Source: Ciona savignyi
Taxonomy: Eukaryota > Chordata > Ascidiacea > Phlebobranchia > Cionidae
DNA: 64,000 nucleotides
Direction: 5' to 3'
Assembly (NCBI GenBank): GCA_000149265.1
Contig: CH003298.1
Location: 130,096-194,095 of the forward strand
Below are positions 1-11,099 of the stretch, in pieces; within the stretch, counting starts at the first letter, position 1, and every line of letters starts with the position of its first letter. Both the position numbers and the translations under genes were made by a program. Under the pieces are notes generated by a model, which saw only the letters and a list, made by a program, of their open reading frames with translations, was not told where the DNA came from and did not search any database.

Positions 1-1530
1 ACCAATTTTGAACCACACATTTAAACAGCATGTATATTATTAGGCTAAATAAAAGCTTATTTTCGCCTTAATTTGGGGAAGTTTTTATTCCAAAATGCGT
101 AATAGTAAAGCATACAACAACCAATTTGCCTAAAATAAAACCGGTATTTTTTTATTTATAAAAAAAATCGGCAGAAATAACCTTATAAAAAAATTTTGTT
201 TTGACACAAACGGACCGATCGTATCAACAAGTGCCTTGCACAGAGCTTGTTAGTTGTGGTCTAGATCGAACTTCTTATATTAAAGTCGTGATCTGAAATT
301 AGATTCTAAAGCAGCAGCGATGTTCAAGAGTTACTATAAACCACTTTTGTCTAGTCGTTACTGTTATTGCCATGGAAACCATGTAACTGAAACAACTTCT
401 CAAAATGGCTAGACCGCATTGTTACGCAAGTTACCTATAGCAGGGGAAATTACATCAAAGGTAAAATAGTCGTCGCAGGGAAAATGCATTGCAATAAGGG
501 TTCGCGTGGTTCCGCGACGGCTTAGTTCGTCGTTTTAAGATGTCGCCACAAACTTGTGTTGTATTCGTACGGCTCCTTACATACTTGAGGTTTCAAAATT
601 GGCTTTGACACTAAACAAGATTTAGAACCATTGCGAAAAAATGCTTGTTCCTTCAAGTTGCCACAGTGTTCGTTTGTCAATTGTAGCGCTGAAAACTAAT
701 GTTAGGTATCAGACAAATGTCCCTATTTAGTTATTATGGCCAATCTATTCGATCCTAAAAAATGATTGACACCAAAATGTTGACCATAGTGTCACATAAA
801 ACTAAAAATTACTAACTGGCCGTAGTGCAGTCAACGTCCTCACGGCGTGGCGGAAAGAACAATATACTATTTGCTATAAATCGTTATGTTGTTTCACGTA
901 TGTGTGAATATTCCTAAAAAATAGTTTTTCGAGAATTTATAAAAAAAACAAGTTGATATTCAGGAGCAGAGTTGGTTTAAACAAACAAATCGTACCCTGC
1001 CCCACAGGTATGGGCAGAATGGTTGTTGTACAGTTGTACACAATATGATCACGCCTCCCTGCTCGGTAATGTATACATGTCCAAACACGTTTAAAGGCCA
1101 ATCACTCGAATAGTTGAAAACGCTATGGCCAAACAACGTTAGAGGTGTAGGGTGGCAACATATATACAACGTACCGGCGATAAGCAAAAATAACTAGAAT
1201 ATATACTGTACCATTGCATGTGCGACGACGCCCCAAAATTTAAAGGCGATGTCGCCTATGTCCTGTGTGGTTTAAAAATATGTTCTTTTTTAATTTCGGG
1301 TTATTTTAAATGAACTGAACGACAGCCGCTTGCTAATTGCACATTAACTTATTATAGCTAAGGAAACTTTTGGAGGGTTGGAACGTTATGTCTCGGATCG
1401 GTAAACCTAAAACGAACCATGGCAAAGTTTAGGTAAGGTTAATACGCGCAGATACGTTTCCGGGGTGAGTTTTCAAGCGTAAGGCGTTATAATAAGTGCC
1501 CACAACCGGGTTACCTCAGCAGTGACAAAA

Positions 1531-1651
1531 GTACGGTGGTGTGACCAAATGGTTAACGCGACCAGTACATATACAGACTCTTATACAAAAAATGGTCATG
1601 GTGACTAGCCCATTATGGTTTCGAAACTTGGCTCAGTAAGAAATAATAGAA
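1531..1651 (+). repeat. tRNA-derived SINE family 2 copy
   Basis: The copy has a box-A-like start (gtgaccaaatggttaacgcg), a middle containing a gaccagtacatata block, a box-B-like ggtttcgaaac and an A-rich tail. The layout resembles a class II (Leu/Ser) tRNA. The same block recurs many times in the window on both strands, so it is interspersed and not a functional tRNA. Confidence 0.7.
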
Positions 1652-4600
1652 AAAAAGCAATTACAATACGATACAGTTGAATCGTGTTTATTGGATTAGT
1701 TAGTTAGGTTTATAAACTTAAAAATTAATCGACGTTTAGATAATATATTTTTGGTAATGTTAGCTATCATTGTTTTTGATTTCAAGTACCATATAAAAAG
1801 AATTTTACTTAAAAAAATTGTATAATATTTTATATATAATATATAAAAAAGTTTTCGGATAATGAAAATAAAATATTTAATAAGCTTGCATCGATCGTTG
1901 TGATTGTTATTATGTACGCATATGACGTAGATGTAAGAAAACAGATTTCGCAATCGATCGAGGGCAATAAGTTTCTGGAACTTGGTAACAAAATGCTCCG
2001 GTAACCATTTTATTTATTACTAATTCTAAATTGTCAAATATGCAAAGTTTCCTACTGATTAAATATAGACGTGTCAAATGTTGGCCTGCATCATTTTTTA
2101 TTATACAACAGTGGGCATAACACAAACATAGCTGCCCAGTTACGAAATTATCTATGGCGCATATATGTGTTATCTACCAATCAGTCTTGATCAGATCAAG
2201 TTTTTGTCAGGGTACCCGGTAGATATATGTTTGGCCGACATACCCGAAATGTTACAACGGCCAGTGCAGGGGCCATTGCTGTCTATTATCTACGGTTCTT
2301 GTTGTATTGTCCGCATATGATTCCTAGCTACGTTTAAGTAAGAATTAGCTTGTTGTTTGGTAACTATTTTATTTACGATGCAAAAAAGTCACAAGAATAA
2401 CGTCAATAATAAATTGTACACAAGAAAAGAAACTTTGGTGAAGGCGTAAAGCATAGAAAAAGAAACTTTGGTAACCTTAATAAGTTGCCAAAATATGGAA
2501 AGTATCGTTATTTAAATGAATACGGTCCCAAATTTGTCCACTTCAACTGTGTCATCACTTTAGCTATAATCAGGTGGAGCCTGAAGTAGCAATACTTTGG
2601 GACTTTCTTGATATTTGAGACGTTGCACTTCCAGTTGGCTGGTGTTGTGTTAAACAAAGCGGCTCTTCCAGCCCTGCCTCCCTCTCAGTTACATACACCA
2701 TTAAGCACTTTCTTTATGTCACTTGTGATATCAGCGTAATTAGCACGTGCATGCCTTGTGCACAGCAGAACATCTGTAGATTACAAATTTATTTTAACAA
2801 TTATTCTACATTATTCACTTCAAAATGTAGCCTCATGGTTAAGTGGGGAAGTGAACACACACAGGATATACAGGAACAGGAGTGTCACTATCCATTATAA
2901 TATTAATAAATACTTAAATAGGCTAACTGTTACAAAACACAAGCGTCCGTATCTCATTATTTCTGCTTTTAGTAGTAACATTGTAGTTCTAATTTCGTAC
3001 CTGGTATCTTCAAATCATGTAGATCCATCTCTTTAAACAAGAAATCTTAAATTAACGTTGCCATAACTTTAAACAGTTACACACCACACGCTACTAGTTC
3101 ATATCGCAAATTTGAACTGTGAAGGCGGAAAGAAACAGATCACGTGGTGCAATACGACACAATTAAGAGCGAACGACACAATTATGCGCGGGAAAAAGTG
3201 TTGCTCAAGAAGAATTTATAATTTTATACATATAAAATGTTCACTTATTTGCTTGAATAACTGTTATACAAAAATAACACATATTTAAACAAATTGTTCT
3301 ACTCTTTTCATTACGTGTTAAGTTCGGCGGACTGGTTGCTGTAGGACTGAAGCCATTAAAAGTGGAAAAATAATCAATAAATTTACCAAAATAATAAATT
3401 ATACTCCACCACAGAATGATAATTAAATTTAAAACAAAGGTTTCTTTGGTTCTGTAATCCTGCCAACAAGACAGCAACGTATGAGTTTCAGCTGGTTTAT
3501 GTCAGATCGGCCATGTGTGGCTAAATCGTTCAAACGCCACAGACAAAAAATAAGCTATGTTTTTTTCTAAGGATTATCGCGAGTGGGCCATATATGTAAC
3601 ACCAGAGTATGGCCAGCCATAGAATATACGAACATGACACATATATATAAGGTTGGATTATGTTTGCACGGCCATAGGTTATATAAATCAAACATATGCC
3701 GGTCGATCCTGATAACCGGCCATAGATAGTTCGAAGATACTTCGTGACTGGGTGGTAACTCAACCTCAACCAATAGGTGATAATCTTATAATAATATTAA
3801 GTCATCATTTCACATACAGTAACAAAAAAATATTAAAAATATTCATTGACACGTGGTCCTAAATTTACAGGGATTTAACTGTCGCCTGTGAGGTCTACTT
3901 TTCTTCATCTACCAGTATAAAATCATTGCATTTCGTTGCAAGACCGTTTTAAAAATAGATAAGAAAAGTGTCTCAAACATGTGTTAACCTTCATTATTTT
4001 TTTATCTTAATTGTACGCTATATGTTTCCTCGAGCAGGAACTTAGAGGTTTCCGATTTAACAATTTAAACTTAATATCCATGTTCTATGATTAAAGTATT
4101 TGTGTTTTCCCCAAAAACCAACAATAGCCCCCCCCCCCGAAATATACCGTATCTTTGCTAAAGTCTCTTGGGCGTGACAAATTATAATATGGGTCCCTGT
4201 CGAAATTAATATCTCGCAACTAGAAAGAACCTTTTTATTCCTCGCAACTTGCAACAACCTTTTTATTCCATGACCCATCATGATGGGGTCTCCGTATTTG
4301 GGTCTTATATGGTAGCGGCTTAGAGACAAAAGTTTTTGTTAAGGTGTGGTGTTTCAAAAAGCAAAACCAAATGAAAGCTTGATAAAAACATATGTTTGTT
4401 GATTGCAAAATGGCTGTTTTAGTGTAAAAGAGTTACAAGGAGGGGTGATGAAAATTATTTACTTTCACTTACGGTATTACTACTTTTTAATGTGCAATCT
4501 AAAAATATTTTATTTTATGTATTTCTTAAACATCAATTGGGTAATTTGTTAAGAAAATAGTTTTAATGTACAAAGGGCACTATGGCTAAAGTCTATTACA

Positions 4601-4729
4601 AAATTCAATATTTTATTAAGTTTCTGAAAGAATCTTTCGATCAGTGGATTCTGGAACCTGCCGTCCCCTTTTTGCATTCCCTAGATAGAAAAACTATGCC
4701 CCGTTAAATTAAATATCACATTTCAAAAC

Positions 4730-4836
4730 GGTTATGTGGCCGAATAGTTAACTCGACCGATTCATGTACCGCTTATCTTAAAAAACAGCTTAGTGATGAG
4801 CCCAACTTGGGTTCGAAACTTACCTCAGCAAAAAAA
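4730..4836 (+). repeat. tRNA-derived SINE family 2 copy
   Basis: It has tggccgaatagttaactcg (box A), gggttcgaaac (box B) and an oligo-A tail. It is a diverged member of the same family as 1531-1651. Confidence 0.7.
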
Positions 4837-5400
4837 GATCAAATCTGTTGTCTTTAAGTTAACATATTTTTTTAGTATGGTCGAAATAGCCAACCAATAT
4901 TAATTTCAACACTGGCGATCATAATATACTGTGCCAAAATGACACACACATGCATACGTCAGCCTATTACTACCAACGCATTGAAATTAATCCGCAGGGC
5001 ATTGGTTATTCCTAAACGACAATTTTAATGAACTTGCAAATGCGTCATTACCTCAGGAACAGAAATATACTGCGGACGACTAGACAGGATATTAAATAAA
5101 AAGCTGCTACTATAAAGAAGAGGAATATTCCAACGGAATGTCATTATATCCTTGAGTATACGGAACAAGGCAAGACTTTAGTGCCAACCTTCAGAATAAT
5201 AACACCAGAGTAATCGGGACAAATCGTGGCGTAAGTTCTTATAAATATATATTCAGATTGTGTATTTAATTTTTTAGACAGATACTTAATTGTATACACG
5301 TGCTGTAGAAATCGACAGCGGTTTTTCTGGGTGATGACTTTCAGTTTACCCAGTGCCTTGGTTATCACTGTGTGTCCTTTATGTGACGTCCTTTCGGCGG

Positions 5401-5585
5401 GCAAAACTAAAAAGAGGGAAGGCGGGAAGGAGCTAACCCGCTCACCAAAATAAAGATTATAACGTTAGAGTTAGTTTTAAACATGGGGTTGGAGTTAGGG
5501 TTAGTTCTTGGGTTAAGATTAGTGTTTAGGGCAGGGTTTAAATTAGTTTTCGTAATTTGATTAAGCAGTTTCCCTCATTCGGCTG
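5401..5585 (-). mobile_element. MITE (Cimi-1-like)
   Basis: It starts gggcaaaactaaaaag followed by a purine-rich gggaaggcgggaagg arm and ends in the pyrimidine-rich gcagtttccctc arm. Between them is the G-rich core seen in the other copies (ggggttggagttagggttag). Here the core is inverted relative to 38337-38528, so I place it on the minus strand. The right end is degraded. Confidence 0.7.
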
Positions 5586-6180
5586 CATGCAGACTGCCGA
5601 CGTTTTTACAAATTAAGTTAGTCGGTTTTGAATTGCCGAATGGATAACGCTACGGACTTATATAAAAAAATAATACAAAGAAGAATCGAGAGAAAAAGTG
5701 GACTGAGGTGTAAAGCTATAGGTCCGGTCAGAAAGATACCTTTTATTTTTTACGCCCGTACTATGTTTATATTGTGTGAAACGGTCTATACCTAAGTCAG
5801 GTTATAATACATTAATACAGGTACTTCCTCGATTATCCGGTCTAGTCGGGACAGCGTTTCTTCAAAACCTGAACGGATAAGTAAACAAACCGCATAATTG
5901 AATTCCTTTATTTAAACCAAAACAACGCAGCAAGAAGCAGATTCAAATGCAACAAAACTTACAGTAGGGCTATTTTATTGCCCCACAAAAGTTATTCCAC
6001 CTCTCTCATTGAAATAGTTGTGAATCTGTCTTGTTAAATAAGAGCTTTGTAAGGTTACAATGACAATTAACAAGTCTTGAACAAAATTGTAAAGTAACAC
6101 TTCATTGGGTCCAATGGACGGATAATCGAATGCCGGATAAACGAGGGACGGATAATCGAGGAAGCACTGTATGTTGTTTT
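5586..6180. other. unexplained intergenic sequence
   Basis: No gene or recognised repeat is visible. Around 5820-6170 there are repeated short phrases such as gaccggataatcgag / ggacggataatcgag, which suggest a decayed element with short inverted or direct repeats. Confidence 0.4.
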
Positions 6181-6184
6181 TTTA

Positions 6185-6640
6185 CCAAGGGAAGTTTCGA
6201 ACCCACTATAGGCTCATAACTAGGACCATTTCTGTGTAATATACGGTACATGTATCTCTCGCGTATTAGGCCACACGATCGTACTGATTCAGTAACATGT
6301 TTTTTTAGTGTTATATTTTTAGCGAGCCAAGTTTCGAAACTATTATGGGCTCGTCGCTGGGAACTTTTTTGTACAGTAGTCGTTATATGTATCGGTGGCG
6401 TTCACCATTGGGCCACCCGACTGTGCGATACAGTAATATGTGATCTTTTTATTCTTTTTTTTACCAAGCCAAGTTTCGAACCCATGGTAGGCTCGTCACC
6501 AGAACCGTTTTTTCTATAATAATCGGTATACGTGTCGGTCGCGCTAACCATTCGGTCACACCGGAGATATATAAACAAGAGACTCTTGTTTATATATCTC
6601 CGGTCACACGACCGTACCATACAGTAACATGTGTTAAAAT
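6185..6640 (-). repeat. tandem array of three antisense family-2 SINEs
   Basis: Three decayed copies lie head to tail (about 6185-6305, 6318-6445, 6455-6640). Each carries an antisense box B (gtttcgaaac or gtttcgaaccc), a gtatatg(t/c)atcggt block, an antisense box A (taaccattcggtcacac) and then a cagtaa(c/t)atgtg end. The period is about 140 bp, so the units share flanking sequence. This suggests tandem duplication after a single insertion. The third unit is interrupted by the palindrome at 6560-6604. Confidence 0.7.
6560..6604. repeat. perfect 45-bp palindrome with flanking 9-bp direct repeat
   Basis: Two 22-base arms (6560-6581 and 6583-6604) are exact reverse complements around a single A at 6582. 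The direct repeat cggtcacac is present at 6553-6561 and 6601-6609. The 39 bases between the two repeat copies are absent from sister SINE units, so this reads as an insertion with a target-site duplication. The element is far smaller than an ordinary MITE. Confidence 0.85.
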
Positions 6641-6714
6641 AGCTCTGTACTAGATCTCTTTAGCGCCATCTTACGATGATGTGCGCGCTTTGTTTCTTGA
6701 CAACAATACACCGT

Positions 6715-6830
6715 CGTACGGTCGCTGTGGCCGAATTGTAAATGCGACCGATACATAAAGCGATTTATACAAAAAACGGTCTTAATGACGAGCCCATCGT
6801 GGGTTCGAAATTAACCCAATAAAAAAAAAC
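6715..6830 (+). repeat. tRNA-derived SINE family 2 copy
   Basis: It has gtggccgaattgtaaatgcg, gggttcgaaat and a run of nine A at the 3' end. It is a typical copy in the sense orientation. Confidence 0.7.
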
Positions 6831-7137
6831 AGATAAGAAAAAAATAACACAAGGTTTTGTTATGATTGTCGATTTGAAATATGTCGGGCCATATGCGGTT
6901 TAGGATGGATATCGAACCCTGTCGTTCTGGCCATAAAATCCGTTCTTAGCCACAACTTTAAAACTTACATTTCCGTCGTAATCAAACTTCCTTTGTTGAC
7001 CACTCTGTCTGCTCGCTTTATCCAGAAAAGAGTAATAAGGCTATAACGAGGAAATTTCTTGATTCGATCTTTATCGGGATTAGTTTCTGCGTGGTTACTT
7101 ACTGTGGGCGGCACTAAACCGACGTTGCATTACTCCG

Positions 7138-7220
7138 GTTGTGTGGCCGAACGGTATACGCGATGGACTCTTACAGCAAACGGCGAATAACCTGGCGGGA
7201 TCAAAACCAGGTCAGCAAGA
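7138..7220 (+). repeat. tRNA-derived SINE family 2 fragment
   Basis: It has a tgtggccgaacggtatacgcg box-A region and a decayed box B (ggatcaaaacc). It is short and diverged. Confidence 0.5.
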
Positions 7221-7685
7221 AACTTTGCAAGTGGATTCTAATAGAGAATGAGCAAAAATGTGTTAAACTATTTAGAAAAAACACACAAAGTCAAAGTAAT
7301 ACTTCACCTTGATATTAGTCATATAAAACAGAATGCATTTTATATTCCATCACTACAATCCGAACACCGTTGAACAAAGATAACGATCTTATCCAATACC
7401 ACAAACACATGTACCTGTTAGAGTTGTAACTAGCAAATCCAACTAGCAAAGCTTTAGCAACGTCCGCTAAGGGACTTGCTCGAAACACAACAAACTTGCA
7501 TGTGCTTTTGATTAAATGACCTATGACCGACATTTTTCGAAACCATATTAGGACCGTCATACTAGGACCATGTATTGGTCTCGTTAACTTTCGGCCACAC
7601 GACCTACGACCCATGACCTATTCGCTAAGGGTCCAGTACAATAGATCTCAGCTGTTGTCTCGCGTGAGTCACCAACGTATTTGTA
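7221..7685. other. intergenic, no gene recognised
   Basis: Nothing is recognised. Open frames on both strands here lack splice context and domain-like sequence. A short antisense SINE remnant may lie around 7530-7610 (cattttcgaaaccatattagg). Confidence 0.5.
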
Positions 7686-8235
7686 AGCGAAATGGGGAAA
7701 CGCTAAAGGAAGGGAAGCGGGAAGGAGGGAAGGGGGGAAGGAGGGAAACTGTTCACCACAACTATGGGAATTAATTTTAACCATTCTCTAAACACTACTA
7801 TCAACCACACAACTATCCCTAACTCTAACCCCATGTTTAAAATTAACTCTATTGTCATAAATAACTCTAAAGTCCGGCCCGGTGGTCTAGCGGTTAAGTG
7901 CGTCGCCTTTCAATCGAAAGGTTGCAGGTGCGAAACTGGTCGCTAGCTAGTCGATTGTGTCCTTGGGCAAGGCACTTTACGGACATTGCCTGAACCCAGC
8001 GGATTAATGGGTTCTACAAAATTGAAGGAACGTGTTTATCATATACAACACACTGCAATAGCTCCGGTAACCCGACGATGGGCGCGAGGTGATCTGACGA
8101 TTGCCCGTGTGATAACTCCCTATAGGTTTTCCCATTCACGGGGATAAACATGAATATCCTATCCTAATCGTCATGTTAGTGTGCAGTTTTCCCACTTCCC
8201 GCCTTCCGGCTGTTTCCCCTTTTGTTTTCCCAAGC
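7686..8235 (+). mobile_element. MITE (Cimi-1-like) split by a SINE
   Basis: The left half (7688-7871) has the purine-rich arm and the aaccataactaaccctaac-type core. The right half (8166-8235) has ttagtgtgcagttttccc and the pyrimidine-rich arm ending ttttgttttccc. Exactly between them lies a full family-1 SINE. The MITE inserted first and was later hit by the SINE. Confidence 0.75.
7872..8165 (+). mobile_element. tRNA-derived SINE family 1 (Cics-1-like), full copy
   Basis: It starts gtccggcccggtggtctagc with a tRNA-like head. Box A is tggtctagcggttaag, the cctttcaatcgaaagg hairpin serves as the anticodon stem, and box B-like ggttgcaggtgcgaaac follows. A tRNA-unrelated body comes next (tgtccttgggcaaggcac, cacactgcaatagctccggt, gacgatgggcgcgaggtgat) and the copy ends in an atcctatcct tail. 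It is about 294 bp and one of the best-preserved copies here. Confidence 0.8.
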
Positions 8236-8239
8236 GAAA

Positions 8240-9415
8240 TATGTTTCCACAAGTGGTGTTTGGGTTTACTGCTTTAAGCCGATGTTGTGTAGCAACAATC
8301 TGATTTCAACCCTGATTAAATGACGTGACTAGTAAAAATACATATTAATTATGTAAGATTAAGCATAACAAAATGTGGATACAAAAAAAACATTTTATTT
8401 TTGGTCAGAAAAGGTTATTTTCGTTGAAAGGTTATTATTGGTTTCTAATTAAGAAAACCTGTTGGGTTTGCATGTTGTAAATTGATAATAATACCTATAG
8501 ATATTATGACCAAAGACCACAACTATTTATAAAACACATATTGATTGCCTTTACGCGACAGTGCAAACATAACCACACTCTCTATATTTGTTACACGGCG
8601 TATACAGTTTATTTTCTGCAAGTAACGGGTTAGCGTGTTACCATACCAAACTTGTTATCCATTTTTACTTTATAAGTATTCTTATGTTAAATTCGTTCAT
8701 GTCTCGACCATGCTATTAAACATCCATAACATTTTTAATCCGATTGTTAAATTGTTGTTTCTGCAGGCATAAACTATAATGATTTTTTAAGTTACCAACC
8801 CAAACTTTTTATTTATGTGAAGTTTAAGCAGCATATTTGCTGATGTAAAACATGTTTTGTCAAATTCCTTTATTAGTAAATATCAGTGCTTTAAAATATT
8901 GGTCATTTTTTTGGTGGCGTAATTGGGGATTTTTGAAAAATAGTTACAGATTTTCAATTTTCGTTCGTCTTGGATTTCTTTTTCGAGTTGGGTTGGTTTG
9001 TCATGGTCCTTTAACGGTTTTATATCAATAATAGTTTGTTACATTTATAGTATATATTTTAGGGAAATTCTAGGGTAAAAAGTGTTTATGCTAGTTTTTG
9101 TAGTATATCTGTACAAGTTCCATTTAAAAATCGAGTGAAATTTCGTACATGTATACTTTCTCATTTCGTAGTATAAGTTTCATTAAAATGTAATATATTG
9201 TCCGTTCGAACCTGGATAAATTGGCAAACCAATTTCTTGCTTGGCCCAGTGGTATGCACAAAAAAAGAAAACCGTGGCACACGGATTCTGTCGAAGGGTA
9301 ACGTTAAACCCCCCTGGCGTTTATACCCCGTGGATGTACATACGAGTATGGTATTCTAATTTTCAATATTTATTTTTTTCTTGATTGTTCTAAAAGTCGT
9401 TTTGCAAAATAAACG
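8240..9415. other. intergenic, no gene recognised
   Basis: AT-rich sequence without a supportable gene, RNA gene or repeat boundary. Confidence 0.6.
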
Positions 9416-9870
9416 AATGTGACCTTTTTTACCAGAATAAGATTTGAACTTAAAACGGGTTAGCCCCAAAGACTGTTTTTTTTGTATAAAATTGACAGAT
9501 GTATCGATCTGGTTAGCCCCACTTCTGTGAAATTTTAACCGGGTGAAATTTTAAGGCAATGGTGGGTTCGTTGCCAAGACCGTTTATAGAATTGGTATAA
9601 GCATCGTTCGGGTTAACCATTCGGTAAAAAATGCCGTTTATCTTTTTGGGGATTGTTAAGCCAAAAAAAGCTAAATTGTGCACTTAGTGCGAGTTGGTGG
9701 TCTTAATTTGACTGTTTCTTACTGGGCTATGTTTCAACTCATGGTGGGTTCGTTACTAAGTCCGTTTTTTCTTTACAATGAAGTATATGCATCGATCGTT
9801 TTTTCGGCCAAATGACCGTACCTGACCATTCGGTCACACTACGGCACCTAGATGCCGGCCGTACAACACC
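9416..9870 (-). repeat. decayed antisense family-2 SINE remnants
   Basis: Three weak antisense matches are visible: about 9420-9545 (accagaataagatttgaac ... gatctggttagcc), 9555-9635 (caatggtgggttcg ... gttaaccattcggt) and 9720-9850 (tttcaactcatggtgggttcg ... cattcggtcacact). They are highly diverged and the boundaries are approximate. Confidence 0.5.
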
Positions 9871-10875
9871 TGGCGTTTAGTTGCCATTACTCAGCTGCTT
9901 AATTGATTTCGAGCTCTCGATTATTAAAATAAATAAAAAAACAAAGTTGAAATTAATTAGGAAGCGGAATTTGGTTGTGGTGTGATGTGTGTGGTGGAAA
10001 TTTGTGGTGGGAGTTTGTGTGTTATATGTGTGAAATCGCAGGGTTGGTGAAGTGCGTACTTGAGCTACACATCACGAGCCGTCAGTCTTACCATTAAGGA
10101 TTTTCTAATAACCATTATTATGCTTATTGAGAGCTACTCCTACAGGTGTACAATGCCGAATACGTGCATTACATATAAAGGCATATGCGTGATCGATAAT
10201 ATTCGTTCAATTAAAAACACAAAGGTTTATTTTGACATTCAAGTAACATCAATCTAAATGTATTGTAAACCTGGCTATTTGGACAGGAATGTTGGATTTT
10301 GTGGTACAAAAAGGTCAAGCGAGTTTATTGTGGTTTATTTTTTGTGTACCCTCTATTGAATGCCAATGTCATGAAATGTAATGAGGCATATGGCACAGTT
10401 ATTCAGTTGGTATAATAAAGGTGTTACCTACGTCAATGTTTGCGAAATTGCCAGATGTCAAAAATAACGGGGGGTCTTTATACCGGCCCGGTGACGTTTA
10501 CAACCGGATGGTATGAGAAAATTAATTGTTTTAAATCTGAACTGAATAATCCATCAATATCCTATACAAGCAATAACAGTGCTGTCTGTCCTTTCTTTTT
10601 TGTTGATTTCTGAGGAAATTTTACATAACGAAAGTACATTGGCGACATTAAAACGGATGGGCAGTGGCAAATTTAGTAAATTTTAGTTTATTTTGCGTTA
10701 ACGTCGATATCTTTGAATGGGAAAGGGAGATTTACTTAGGAATTAAACATGTATAATATGAATCAGAAAACATAACTAGATAACTAGAATTAAAACAACT
10801 CAGTTTACTTCAGAAAAAGTCCTCGTATTTGATTATGCAGAATTTGCATATTACATGGTTGCTCGTGCTGATTAC
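9871..10875. other. intergenic, GT-rich patch
   Basis: No gene is recognised. A GT-rich low-complexity stretch lies at about 9970-10035 (repeated gtggtg / tgtgtg). Confidence 0.55.
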
Positions 10876-10878
10876 GCA

Positions 10879-11097
10879 GGGGCAACACTAAAAGGAGGGA
10901 ACGCGGGATAAGGAGGGCAGGAGGGAAACTGCTTACATAAACTATGGAAACTAATTTTAACCCTGCCCTTAACACTACGCTTAACCCCAGAACTAACCTT
11001 AACTACAACCCCATGTTTAAAACTAACTAATATATTCAGTTTAGTGTACAGTTTCCCTCCCACTATCCTTCCCGCTTTCCCCCCTTTTAGATTTCCC
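10879..11097 (+). mobile_element. MITE (Cimi-1-like)
   Basis: The left terminus is ggggcaacactaaaagg and the right terminus is ccttttagatttcccc, giving imperfect terminal inverted repeats. Purine-rich and pyrimidine-rich arms flank the aaccctgcccttaacact core. I could not find a convincing target-site duplication for this copy. Confidence 0.75.
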
Positions 11098-11099
11098 CA

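Larger units (their letters stand above)
1..5400. other. intergenic, no gene recognised
   Basis: I see no supportable gene here. The open frames are short, AT-rich and lack convincing splice sites or protein-like composition. The stretch includes a poly-C run (about 4129-4138) and two tRNA-derived SINE copies annotated separately. The rest is unexplained AT-rich sequence. Confidence 0.6.

Noticed and set aside
7860-7946. Box A/box B pairs that could be read as tRNA genes
   Set aside because: They are the heads of a repeated roughly 300-bp element found many times in the window; the acceptor stem does not close and box B departs from the consensus, so they are SINEs.
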